From Flavobacterium sp. (lineage in GTDB: Bacteria > Bacteroidota > Bacteroidia > Flavobacteriales > Flavobacteriaceae), in NCBI GenBank assembly GCA_020048955.1, contig JAIFLT010000016.1, positions 1 to 34,135 on the forward strand: a stretch of DNA of 34,135 nucleotides, written 5' to 3'. This document shows, one piece after another, positions 16,291 through 25,512 of the stretch. Both the position numbers and the translations under genes were made by a program. Below the pieces are notes generated by a model that had not been told where the DNA came from, made no database searches, and was given only the letters and a program-made list of their open reading frames with translations. Every line of letters starts with the position of its first letter. The first letter of the stretch is position 1.

Positions 16291-17202
16291 ATGGAAAACA
16301 TAATTCTCTTATTTTTATGCTTATTTCTGGGGATTTTGCTTCAACGAGTACCTCAGTTTCCTTCAAATACGCATCAAAGTTTAAATCAATTTGTTATCTA
16401 TGTTTCGCTTCCTGCACTTGCGTTATATTACATTCCAAAAATAACCATTTCATTAGCGCTTTTGTTTCCAATCGGAATTGCATGGTTGGGTTTTGGTTTG
16501 GCATTTGTCTTTTTTTATAGTATTGGAACATATTTGAAATGGTCTAAAAAACTCATAGGTTGTTTAATATTAACTGGCGGACTTAGTAATACTTCCTTTG
16601 TAGGATTTCCAATTATTGAAGCTCTCTATGGTTCTGAAGGTCTTAAAACTGCTATCATTGTAGATCAACCAGGCTCATTTGTAGTAGTTACAACATTTGG
16701 AATACTTGTAGCTACAACTTTTTCAAAAGGAAATTTAAATAAATCTCAAATTTTAATTAAAATCTTAAAATTCCCTCCATTTATAGCCTTTTCAATTGCC
16801 ATTTTAGCTACTATTTTATCTTTTGAGTTTCCGCTAACTTTGCAAAATGCTTTTCTAAAAATAGGAAACACGGTTACTCCTGTAGCACTTGTAGCTGTTG
16901 GATTGCAACTAAAAATAGATACTAAAAATAGGCATTGGTCGTTTTTAGCTTTGGGTTTGTTTTTTAAATTATTCCTTATGCCAGCCTTCTTTTTTGTGTT
17001 TTACAAACTAATTTTAGGGGCAAAGGGATTAGATATCAATGTTTCAATTTTAGAATCGGCAATGGCTCCAATGATTACGGGTGCAATTTTGGCTTCAAAT
17101 TATGGGCTCAAACCTAAATTAAGTAGTATGATGATAGGAATTGGAATTCCAATTTCATTACTAACCATAACAATTTGGTATTATATTTTAAAAATTTATT
17201 AA
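16291..17202 (+). CDS. AEC (auxin efflux carrier-like) family transporter; probable start 16291 rather than 16186
   Basis: MENIILLFLCLFLGILLQRVPQFPSNTHQSLNQFVIYVSLPALALYYIP; the promoter lies between the ORF-track start and this ATG. Confidence 0.85.
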   Translation: MENIILLFLCLFLGILLQRVPQFPSNTHQSLNQFVIYVSLPALALYYIPKITISLALLFPIGIAWLGFGLAFVFFYSIGTYLKWSKKLIGCLILTGGLSNTSFVGFPIIEALYGSEGLKTAIIVDQPGSFVVVTTFGILVATTFSKGNLNKSQILIKILKFPPFIAFSIAILATILSFEFPLTLQNAFLKIGNTVTPVALVAVGLQLKIDTKNRHWSFLALGLFFKLFLMPAFFFVFYKLILGAKGLDINVSILESAMAPMITGAILASNYGLKPKLSSMMIGIGIPISLLTITIWYYILKIY

Positions 17203-18417
17203 ATGAATACAGTAGTAGAAAGCCCAATAAAATCAAAGGATTTACTTAATAAAACGGTTTATTCTATTTTGTTTTCTATCAGTTTTGCTCATTTGCTCAA
17301 CGATTTAATTCAAGCCATTATTCCATCCATTTATCCAATAATAAAAGAAAGTTACCATCTAACATTTTCTCAAATTGGTTTAATCACTTTTGCTTTTCAA
17401 TTTTCGGCTTCTATTTTTCAACCTTTGGTTGGATATTACACTGATAAAAATCCAAAACCTTTTTCTCAAATTTATGGAATGCTTTTTTCTATGGCAGGAA
17501 TCGTTTCAATTTCTTTTGCCAATAATTTTTATTGGATAATTGCTTCTGTAGTTTTAATAGGAACTGGTTCGTCTATTTTTCATCCTGAATCTGCTCGAAT
17601 TTCTAATTTAGCTTCTGGCGGAAAACGCGGTTTGGCACAATCTATTTTTCAAGTAGGAGGTAACTTCGGAACGGCTTTAGGTCCACTTTTAGTAGCTTTA
17701 ATTGTAGTTCCTAATTCTCAAAAATACATTCTTTGGTTTGTTATTGTTGCTGCTTTAGGACTACTTATTTTGAGTAAAATTGCTTTTTGGTACAAAGAAC
17801 ATCTCGTTTTTAGAAAAAATAAAGTACAACCTTTCATCGATTTACATAATCTGCCTAAAAAGAAAGTTCAAATTTCTATTGCTATATTGTTAATAGTGAT
17901 TTTTTCTAAGTTTTTCTACTCGGCAAGTCTTTCAAGCTACTATCAGTTTTATATCATCGATAAATTTGATTTAACCATAAAACAAGCACAGTTTCACATG
18001 TTTATTTACTTGTTTTCGTATGCGGTTGGAACCATTCTTGGCGGACCTTTAGGCGATAAAATTGGAAGAAAATATGTCATTTGGCTGTCTGTTTTTGGAG
18101 CATTTCCTTTTGCTTTAGCATTACCTTATGTAAATTTATTTTGGACCGATGTTTTAATGGTGGTTATTGGCATTATTATTTCTTCAGCTTTTCCTGCAAT
18201 TTTGGTTTATGCCCAAGAGTTAGTTCCTAAAAAACTCGGAATGGTCTCCGGGTTATTCTATGGTTTTGCTTTCGGAATGGGCGCATTAGGTTCTGCTTTG
18301 TTTGGAATTCTTGCTGACAATAAGTCAATCGAATACGTATATCATGTTGCATCATTTTTGCCATTAATAGGAATCATTTGTTATTTTCTTCCCAATTTGA
18401 AAAAGAAGATAGATTAG
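17203..18417 (+). CDS. MFS transporter (fosmidomycin-resistance-like)
   Basis: ISFAHLLNDLIQAIIPSIYPIIKESYHLTFSQIGLITFAFQFSASIFQPLVGYYTDK. Confidence 0.88.
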   Translation: MNTVVESPIKSKDLLNKTVYSILFSISFAHLLNDLIQAIIPSIYPIIKESYHLTFSQIGLITFAFQFSASIFQPLVGYYTDKNPKPFSQIYGMLFSMAGIVSISFANNFYWIIASVVLIGTGSSIFHPESARISNLASGGKRGLAQSIFQVGGNFGTALGPLLVALIVVPNSQKYILWFVIVAALGLLILSKIAFWYKEHLVFRKNKVQPFIDLHNLPKKKVQISIAILLIVIFSKFFYSASLSSYYQFYIIDKFDLTIKQAQFHMFIYLFSYAVGTILGGPLGDKIGRKYVIWLSVFGAFPFALALPYVNLFWTDVLMVVIGIIISSAFPAILVYAQELVPKKLGMVSGLFYGFAFGMGALGSALFGILADNKSIEYVYHVASFLPLIGIICYFLPNLKKKID

Positions 18418-18478
18418 GGTTCGTTTGTGTTCGCTTTTTACAAATACATTATTTCAAATACAGCCAAGCTGTAAAAAT

Positions 18479-18540
18479 CTATTTTCTTTATTCTATTTTC
18501 TTTTTCTATTTTCTTTTTCTATTTTCTTTTTCTATTTTTA
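18479..18540. repeat. 13-bp tandem repeat (CTATTTTCTTTTT)n
   Basis: Unit starts at 18493, 18506, 18519 and 18532 (13-bp period), plus a 14-bp variant from 18479. Confidence 0.9.
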
Positions 18541-18558
18541 CTTCACAAATTTTACAAA

Positions 18559-19965
18559 ATGCAATTAAGTCCAGAAATACTAAATAAGCTATCTTCTATT
18601 GTTGGAGCGTCTTATATTTTTACCGATATAGAAACTCGAAATCATTATGGTCACGATGAGACCGAAGATTATGTTTTTCCTCCAAATGTTGTTGTAAAAC
18701 CAGCAAATACCAAGGAAATTTCAGAAATCTTGAAAGTTGCCAACGAATATAAAATTCCAACAACGCCAATTGGTGCAAGAACTGGTTTAAGTGGTGGAGC
18801 TTTGTCTATTTATCAAGGAATAGGATTGTCCATGGAACGATTAAATAGAATTATAGAAATTGACGAACAAAACCTTCAAGTTACAGTCGAACCAGCAGTC
18901 ATCACACAAGTTCTGCGTGAAGCAGTTGCAGAAAAAGGTTTGTTCTATCCAATCGATCCGAGTAGTCAAGGAAGTTGCTGGATTGGTGGAAATGTAGCCG
19001 AAAATTCTGGTGGCGCTCGTGCCGTTAAATATGGTGTCACCAAAGATTATGTATTAAATATGGAAGTGGTTTTACCCAACGGCGAAATCATCTGGACGGG
19101 AGCCAATACACTAAAAAATTCTACAGGTTATAATTTAACACAACTAATGGTTGGTAGTGAAGGTACTTTAGGCGTTATTACAAAAATTGTACTCAAACTA
19201 CTTCCACAAAACACCAATAGTATCTTAATGTTGGTTCCGTTTTTCAAAGCTAGCCAAGCATGCGAAGCCGTTTCTGCCATCTTTAGAGCCGGAATTATTC
19301 CAAGTGCTTTAGAATTCATGGAACGCGATGCCATTGATTGGACTTTAAAATACAATGACACTATCAATATCAATGTCAAAGACAATGTTCAAGCACATTT
19401 ACTTATTGAAGTTGATGGAAATTATCCGGAAATTCTTTTTTCTGAAGCTGAGAAGATTATGAATGTAGTAGAACAATTTGAAATCGATGAGGTTTTGTTT
19501 GCTGATACTGAAGACCAAAAAAATGCACTTTGGAAAATGCGCCGTTCTGTTGCTGAAGCGGTTAAATCGAATTCAATTTATAAAGAAGAAGACACTGTTG
19601 TTCCAAGATATGTTTTGCCTGAGTTATTAATCGGAATAAAAAAAATAGGCAATAAATACGGATTCAAATCGGTTTGTTATGGTCATGCAGGTGATGGAAA
19701 TCTTCACGTAAATATCATCAAAGGTGAAATGAGTGATGAAAATTGGCAGAAAGAAGTACCTAAAGGAATTCGCGAAATATTTGAATTAACTGTTGCTCTA
19801 AAAGGAACACTTTCTGGCGAACACGGAATCGGTTTTGTTCAAAAAAACTTTATGGATATTGCTTTTTCAAAAGTTCATTTAGAATTAATGGAACGCATTA
19901 AATATGTCTTTGACCCAAATAATATTTTAAATCCTGGGAAGATATTTCCTGATGAAAATAATTAA
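18559..19965 (+). CDS. FAD-binding oxidase, GlcD/D-lactate dehydrogenase-like
   Basis: VVVKPANTKEISEILKVANEYKIPTTPIGARTGLSGGAL, NSGGARAVKYGVTKDYVL, GHAGDGNLHVN, GEHGIGFVQK, FDPNNILNPGKIF. Confidence 0.92.
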   Translation: MQLSPEILNKLSSIVGASYIFTDIETRNHYGHDETEDYVFPPNVVVKPANTKEISEILKVANEYKIPTTPIGARTGLSGGALSIYQGIGLSMERLNRIIEIDEQNLQVTVEPAVITQVLREAVAEKGLFYPIDPSSQGSCWIGGNVAENSGGARAVKYGVTKDYVLNMEVVLPNGEIIWTGANTLKNSTGYNLTQLMVGSEGTLGVITKIVLKLLPQNTNSILMLVPFFKASQACEAVSAIFRAGIIPSALEFMERDAIDWTLKYNDTININVKDNVQAHLLIEVDGNYPEILFSEAEKIMNVVEQFEIDEVLFADTEDQKNALWKMRRSVAEAVKSNSIYKEEDTVVPRYVLPELLIGIKKIGNKYGFKSVCYGHAGDGNLHVNIIKGEMSDENWQKEVPKGIREIFELTVALKGTLSGEHGIGFVQKNFMDIAFSKVHLELMERIKYVFDPNNILNPGKIFPDENN

Positions 19966-19969
19966 TTCA

Positions 19970-20006
19970 AAAAGGCACAAACTTTAAAATTTGTGCCTTT
20001 TGTTTT
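19970..20006 (+). terminator. Rho-independent terminator
   Basis: AAAAGGCACAAA (19970-19981) / TTTGTGCCTTTT (19990-20001), 12-bp stem with T-rich tail. Confidence 0.9.
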
Positions 20007-20012
20007 TATTAA

Positions 20013-20123
20013 TTAATCTCTTTTCGGAGTGTTTTTCTTAATTCTTTTTTCCTCTTTTTTCTCTTTTGCAGTTTTAAGAGGTTCCTTTTTTACAGTTTTC
20101 TTTGCGTCTTGACTTTTTGCCAT
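20013..20123 (-). CDS. 36-aa lysine-rich small protein (MAKSQDAKKTVKKEPLKTAKEKKEEKRIKKNTPKRD), absent from the ORF track
   Basis: Manual minus-strand translation from ATG (20121-20123) to TAA (20013-20015). Confidence 0.6.
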   Translation of the reverse strand: MAKSQDAKKTVKKEPLKTAKEKKEEKRIKKNTPKRD

Positions 20124-20309
20124 GATTTAGGGTTTTAATATTGCTAATAGGTAAAAGTAATAAATATTTGTAATATTTTCAATTTTATCTGCTTAGATTT
20201 TTGTCTTTTTCATCTTAAATCTTTTTTTAGTTAATCTATTTATAATTTCAGATTTATATCATAACGCAAATCAACATTTTTAATTATTTTAGCCATTCAA
20301 ATTTAGATT

Positions 20310-21170
20310 ATGATTTCAGAAGCACAATTTCTAAACGAACTCCAATTAATTATACAAAATGCCATTCGAGAAGATGTTGGCGATGGTGATCATTCTTCGC
20401 TAGCATGTATTCCGGCTGATGCTCAAGGAAAAGCTAAACTATTAGTAAAAGATAACGGAATTATTGCCGGAGTTGAATTTGCCAAAATGGTTTTTAATTA
20501 TGTTGATGTAAATATGAAATTGGAAACATTCATCAATGATGGTTCAAGTGTACGATATGGCGACGTAGTTTTTCATGTTTCAGGAAGTTCGCAATCAATT
20601 TTAAAAGCAGAACGATTGGTTTTGAATTCCATGCAAAGAATGAGTGCGATTGCAACTAAAACAAGAAAATATGTTGATTTACTAGAAGGAACTAACACTA
20701 AAGTTCTAGACACAAGAAAAACAACGCCAGGTTTTAGAGCTTGCGAAAAGTGGGCGGTAAAAATTGGTGGAGGCGAAAATCACCGATTTGCTTTGTACGA
20801 TATGGTAATGCTAAAAGACAATCACAACGATTTTGCTGGCGGAATTACAAAAGCCATTAATCAAACAAAAGAATATTTAAAAGCCAACAATAAAGATTTG
20901 AAAATTATCGTTGAAGCAAGAAATCTAGATGAAATAAAAGAAATTTTAGAAAGTGAAGGGGTTTTCAGAATTTTAATCGATAATTTCAATTTTGAAGATA
21001 CTAAAAAAGCAGTTGCCTTAATTGGAACAAAATGCCAGACTGAGTCATCAGGAAACATTAATGAAAATACCATTCGTCAATATGCTGAATGTGGAGTGAA
21101 TTACATATCATCTGGTGCTTTGACACATTCTGTTTATAACATGGATTTGAGTTTGAAAGCAATTGATTAG
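20310..21170 (+). CDS. nadC: Nicotinate-nucleotide diphosphorylase (carboxylating)
   Basis: REDVGDGDHSSLACIP, RLVLNSMQRMSAIATKTRKYVDLLEGTNTKVLDTRKTTPGFRACEKWAVKIGGGENHR. Confidence 0.95.
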   Translation: MISEAQFLNELQLIIQNAIREDVGDGDHSSLACIPADAQGKAKLLVKDNGIIAGVEFAKMVFNYVDVNMKLETFINDGSSVRYGDVVFHVSGSSQSILKAERLVLNSMQRMSAIATKTRKYVDLLEGTNTKVLDTRKTTPGFRACEKWAVKIGGGENHRFALYDMVMLKDNHNDFAGGITKAINQTKEYLKANNKDLKIIVEARNLDEIKEILESEGVFRILIDNFNFEDTKKAVALIGTKCQTESSGNINENTIRQYAECGVNYISSGALTHSVYNMDLSLKAID

Positions 21171-21205
21171 GTAGCAGTTTTTATGTAGCAGATAGCAGAT
21201 TTTAG
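21171..21205. repeat. Heptamer array GTAGCAG TTTTTAT GTAGCAG ATAGCAG ATTTTAG
   Basis: 7-bp phase, starting at the nucleotide after the nadC stop. Confidence 0.75.
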
Positions 21206-21221
21206 TTTTAAAAATAGTATT

Positions 21222-21581
21222 ATGAAGTTTCAAGATTTACTAGCTTTTAAAAGATCATTTGAATTGGCAATGTATATATTTAAAATTTCAAAATCATTTC
21301 CAAAAGAAGAACAATATTCATTAACAGATCAAATAAGACGTTCATCAAGAAGTGTTGCAGTAAATATTGCCGAAGCAACCCGAAAAAGACGCTATGAAAA
21401 ACATTTTATTTCAAAGTTGACAGATAGCGATACTGAAAACGCAGAGACACAAGGATGGTTAGAGTTTGCTCATGCGTGTGAATATTTGAAAAAGGATGAA
21501 TTTGATTTTTTAACAGAAAAAAGTAATGAAGTTGGAAAGCTTTTGAATTATATGATGAATAACCCTGACAAGTTTCTATAA
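21222..21581 (+). CDS. Four-helix bundle (S23/IVP-like) protein
   Basis: MKFQDLLAFKRSFELAMYIFKISKSFPKEEQYSLTDQIRRSSRSVAVNIAEATRK. Confidence 0.9.
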   Translation: MKFQDLLAFKRSFELAMYIFKISKSFPKEEQYSLTDQIRRSSRSVAVNIAEATRKRRYEKHFISKLTDSDTENAETQGWLEFAHACEYLKKDEFDFLTEKSNEVGKLLNYMMNNPDKFL

Positions 21582-21586
21582 ATTTG

Positions 21587-21635
21587 AAAACTGCAATCTG
21601 AAAACTGCAATCTGAAAACTGCAATCTGCAATCTG
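21587..21635. repeat. Heptamer array (AAAACTG/CAATCTG alternating, 7 units)
   Basis: AAAACTG CAATCTG x3 followed by CAATCTG, just before the YihY gene. Confidence 0.95.
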
Positions 21636-21641
21636 AACAAC

Positions 21642-22586
21642 ATGACATTAGAAGAAAAAATAAAAGGATTTCCAGTAATTAAGCAACTTATAGCTTTCGG
21701 AGAAAGTATTAAACTACCTTGGCTACATGGTTTGTCGTTGTATGAATTATTAGAATTATACATTTCTGGAGTTATAGAAGGCGCTTTATCCTATCGTGCA
21801 GCTGCAATTGCCTTTAGTTTCTTTATGGCGTTGTTTCCTTTTGCTTTGTTTATTCTTAATTTGATTCCGTATATTCCAATTGAAGGTTTTCAAGAAGATT
21901 TTCTCGGATTTGTTAAAGATGGCGTTCCTCCCACAACGTATGATGCTATTTTCAAAATTATCAATGATATTCTTCACAACAGTCATTCGGGATTGATTTC
22001 TACCGGAGTTATCATGGCGGTATTGTTAATGACTAATGGCGTAAATGCCATTCTTGGAGGTTTTGAAAATTCTAAGCACATTACATTAAAACGAGCTTTC
22101 TTTCGTCAATATTTTGTTGCGCTTGGAATGTCAATTTTACTATCTTTAATATTAATTATAACGGTGGCAACTATTGTAATTTTTGAAGTTTTTATTCAAA
22201 AAACCAAAATTCAAGATGTACTTTCTGAAAGTATTCCAATCATTGAAATGAGCCGTTATATTTTCTTAATGTTGATGATTTTAATAACAACTTCCATACT
22301 TTTTAAATTTGGAATTAAACGAAATGGCAAACGAGCCTTTATCTCTATTGGTTCCGTTTTTACAACCATATTAATCATTTTGTCCTCTTATTTTTTCGGA
22401 ATTTGGGTGGTCAAATTCTCTAAATATAACGAACTTTATGGCTCTATAGGAACACTTTTAGTTGTTATGTTTTACATCTGGATTAATTGCATGATTCTTC
22501 TGTTAGGATTTGAATTGAATGCTTTAATACAAAAACTAAAAAGAGAAAAAGCACTTGAAATTGAAACAGAAAATAGTGTTAATTAA
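21642..22586 (+). CDS. YihY/BrkB family membrane protein
   Basis: ALSYRAAAIAFSFFMALFPFALFILNLIPYIP ... YGSIGTLLVVMFYIWINCMILLLGFELNA. Confidence 0.93.
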   Translation: MTLEEKIKGFPVIKQLIAFGESIKLPWLHGLSLYELLELYISGVIEGALSYRAAAIAFSFFMALFPFALFILNLIPYIPIEGFQEDFLGFVKDGVPPTTYDAIFKIINDILHNSHSGLISTGVIMAVLLMTNGVNAILGGFENSKHITLKRAFFRQYFVALGMSILLSLILIITVATIVIFEVFIQKTKIQDVLSESIPIIEMSRYIFLMLMILITTSILFKFGIKRNGKRAFISIGSVFTTILIILSSYFFGIWVVKFSKYNELYGSIGTLLVVMFYIWINCMILLLGFELNALIQKLKREKALEIETENSVN

Positions 22587-22609
22587 TATTTTAAAAAATA
22601 AATCCAGTT

Positions 22610-23059
22610 ATGAAGAAGTTGAAAATTGTCAAACTCAATAATTGTTTAGTTTTACTTTTTGTTTTGTTTTTTCAAATTGTGCAATGTCAATCTGTTTTAG
22701 GAACATGGAAAACTTTTGACGATGAAACAGGTAAAGAAAAAAGCATTGTTGAGATTTATGAACAAGATGGAAAAATTTATGGAAAAATAATTGAACTCCT
22801 TGAAAAGGAAAATAAAGGAAAAAAATGTATAAAATGTAATGGTGCAGATAAAGATAAACCCATTTTAGGTTTAGTAATTATTAGAGGTTTATCTAAAGAT
22901 GAAGATGAATATAATGGAGGTAAAATTTTAGATCCTAAAAGTGGTAAAATTTACAAATGTAGTTTGAGTCTAGAATCTAAAGATAAATTGACTGTTAGAG
23001 GTTATATTGGAATATCTTTATTAGGAAGAACCCAAAAGTGGATAAGAATTAAAAAATAG
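22610..23059 (+). CDS. DUF2147 domain-containing protein
   Basis: Signal peptide, then VLGTWKTFDDETGKEKSIVEIYEQDGKIYGKIIELL ... GGKILDPKSGKIYKCSLSLE. Confidence 0.85.
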   Translation: MKKLKIVKLNNCLVLLFVLFFQIVQCQSVLGTWKTFDDETGKEKSIVEIYEQDGKIYGKIIELLEKENKGKKCIKCNGADKDKPILGLVIIRGLSKDEDEYNGGKILDPKSGKIYKCSLSLESKDKLTVRGYIGISLLGRTQKWIRIKK

Positions 23060-23064
23060 TTAGT

Positions 23065-25512
23065 TTGTATTTCATCGAAGTAATTTTACCGCTTTCTTTA
23101 CCCAAAACGTTCACTTACATCGTTTCGGAAGCCGAGTACAACTATATTAAAGTTGGAATGCGTGTTGCGGTTCCTTTTGGTAAAAGCAAAATTTATACTG
23201 GAATGGTGTTAGATTTACATCAAATTCCACCAACATTATATGAAGCCAAAGAAATTCATCAAATTTTAGATGAAAAACCTATTGTAAATGAGTTTCAAAT
23301 GCAACATTGGCAATGGATTGCATCGTATTATATGTGTAATCTTGGTGATGTTTTTCGAGGTGCCATGCCATCAGCTTTTATTTTAGAAAGCGAAACCATA
23401 ATTTCTCAAAAAAAAGATTTTGATATAGATAAATCCGAATTATCTGATGATGAGTTTCTAATTTATGAAGCGCTTCAACATCAAAGTTCGTTGAAGGTTG
23501 AAGATATCATTTCAATTTTGAACAAGAAGAATATTTTTCCTATAGTCCAGAAATTGCTAAATAAAAATGTGATTTCGCTTCAAGAAGAAATGCAAGAAGA
23601 ATATAAACCTAAACTAATTCGATATATTCGATTACAGGAAAATTATACTTCAGATGAAAGCTTGATTTCACTTTTAAATTCTTTAAAAGGAGCCAAGCAA
23701 AAAGACATTTTGTTACATTATTTTCAATTGAACGCACAAGAAAAAAAACCAATTTCTGTAAAGCAATTAACTGAAATATCGCAGTCAACATCGGCTACAA
23801 TTAAAGCTTTGATAGATAAAAATATTTTTGAAGAATATTACATTCAAGAAGACAGAGTCAATTTTGATAAAAATAAAACCGATAATAATTTAATTTTAAG
23901 CGAAGCACAACAAAAAGCATTTACAGAAATTAAAGAGAGTTTTCAATCAAAAGACGTTTCGCTTCTTCATGGTGTAACATCATCAGGGAAAACAGAGATT
24001 TATACCAAATTAATAGAGGAATATATTGCTCAAGGCAAACAAGTTTTGTATTTATTGCCCGAAATTGCTTTAACTACACAATTGGTTTCTCGTTTAACAG
24101 CACATTTCGGAAATCAAGTCGCTGTTTTTCACTCTAAATATTCAAATAATGAACGTGTTGAAGTTTGGAATCAAGTTCTTGAAAATTCAGAAAAAGCCAA
24201 AATCGTAATAGGAGCAAGGTCTTCATTGTTTTTGCCTTTCTCTAACTTAGGATTGATAATTATTGATGAGGAACATGAGCAAACTTTTAAACAACAAGAT
24301 CCAGCACCAAGATATCATGCTCGTGATGCGGCAATTGTTTTGGCAAATTCACAAAAAGCTAAAGTTTTATTAGGTTCGGCAACGCCAAGTATTGAAACGT
24401 ATTTCAACGCACAATCTGGAAAATTCGGAATGATTTCAATTTCAGAACGTTTCGGAAAAGCTCCTTTGCCCGAAGTTGAATTGGTTGATTTGAAAGAAAA
24501 TTACTTCAAAAAACGAATGAAAGGTCATTTCAGTTTAACGCTTATTGAAGCTATAACTGAAGCGTTGAGTTTAGGTGAACAAATCATTTTATTTCAAAAT
24601 AGACGTGGTTTTTCTCCAGTTTTAGAATGTATGACTTGTGGACACATTCCGCAATGTACCAGTTGCAATGTAAGTTTGACTTATCATAAATTCAAGAACC
24701 AATTACGTTGTCATTATTGTGGTTATGCTATCGCTAAACCAACCAATTGCCATGCTTGCTCAAGCATAGCTATTTCTGCCAAAGGTTTTGGAACAGAGCA
24801 AATTGAATTAGAATTAGCCGAACTATTTCCGACAAAAAACATCAAGCGAATGGATCAAGATACCACTCGTGGCAAATACAGTTTTGAAAAATTAATTGAC
24901 AGTTTCAAAAATCGTGAGATTGATATTTTAGTTGGAACACAAATGCTTGCTAAAGGTTTAGATTTTGATAATGTTTCGTTAGTTGGAATTATGAATGCTG
25001 ACACCATGTTGTATCATCCCGACTTTAGAGCTTTTGAAAGAAGTTTTCAAATGATGACTCAAGTTTCTGGTCGTGCGGGTCGTTCAGACAAACGCGGAAA
25101 AGTTATTATTCAAACCTATAATGTAAATCATAACATCATTCAGCAAGTAACTCACAATGATTATGTTGGAATGTATAAAGAACAATTGTACGAACGTCAG
25201 ATTTATAAATATCCGCCTTATTTCCGATTGATTAAATTGACTTTAAAACATAAAGATTTTGACAAATTAAAAGAAGGTTCGATGTGGTTGTATCAAGTGA
25301 TGCAGCAACATTTGCAACTACCAGTTTTAGGTCCAGAAGAACCTGGAATTAATAGAATTCGTAATGAATATATTCGAACCATTATGGTTAAAATTCCTCA
25401 AAATGCATCCATTCCAAATACAAAAAAAACCATTCAGAAGATTCTAAATAGTTTCGATGTTATTTCGCAATACAGATCTATAAAAGTTACAGCAAACGTT
25501 GATTTTTACTAA
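23065..25512 (+). CDS. priA: Primosomal protein N' (PriA helicase), TTG start
   Basis: HGVTSSGKTEIY Walker A, DEEHE, zinc-binding cysteines CMTCGHIPQCTSCNVSLTYHKFKNQLRCHYCGYAIAKPTNCHAC. Confidence 0.95.
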   Translation: MYFIEVILPLSLPKTFTYIVSEAEYNYIKVGMRVAVPFGKSKIYTGMVLDLHQIPPTLYEAKEIHQILDEKPIVNEFQMQHWQWIASYYMCNLGDVFRGAMPSAFILESETIISQKKDFDIDKSELSDDEFLIYEALQHQSSLKVEDIISILNKKNIFPIVQKLLNKNVISLQEEMQEEYKPKLIRYIRLQENYTSDESLISLLNSLKGAKQKDILLHYFQLNAQEKKPISVKQLTEISQSTSATIKALIDKNIFEEYYIQEDRVNFDKNKTDNNLILSEAQQKAFTEIKESFQSKDVSLLHGVTSSGKTEIYTKLIEEYIAQGKQVLYLLPEIALTTQLVSRLTAHFGNQVAVFHSKYSNNERVEVWNQVLENSEKAKIVIGARSSLFLPFSNLGLIIIDEEHEQTFKQQDPAPRYHARDAAIVLANSQKAKVLLGSATPSIETYFNAQSGKFGMISISERFGKAPLPEVELVDLKENYFKKRMKGHFSLTLIEAITEALSLGEQIILFQNRRGFSPVLECMTCGHIPQCTSCNVSLTYHKFKNQLRCHYCGYAIAKPTNCHACSSIAISAKGFGTEQIELELAELFPTKNIKRMDQDTTRGKYSFEKLIDSFKNREIDILVGTQMLAKGLDFDNVSLVGIMNADTMLYHPDFRAFERSFQMMTQVSGRAGRSDKRGKVIIQTYNVNHNIIQQVTHNDYVGMYKEQLYERQIYKYPPYFRLIKLTLKHKDFDKLKEGSMWLYQVMQQHLQLPVLGPEEPGINRIRNEYIRTIMVKIPQNASIPNTKKTIQKILNSFDVISQYRSIKVTANVDFY

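Noticed and set aside
18378-18587. 69-aa plus-strand ORF (Phe/Tyr/Ser-rich)
   Set aside because: Translation of the T-rich 13-bp repeat region; low complexity and overlaps both neighbouring CDSs.
25509-25512. Convergent 4-bp overlap of the priA and lytTR stop codons
   Set aside because: Real in the sequence, but short convergent overlaps are common in compact genomes and no regulatory meaning is indicated.
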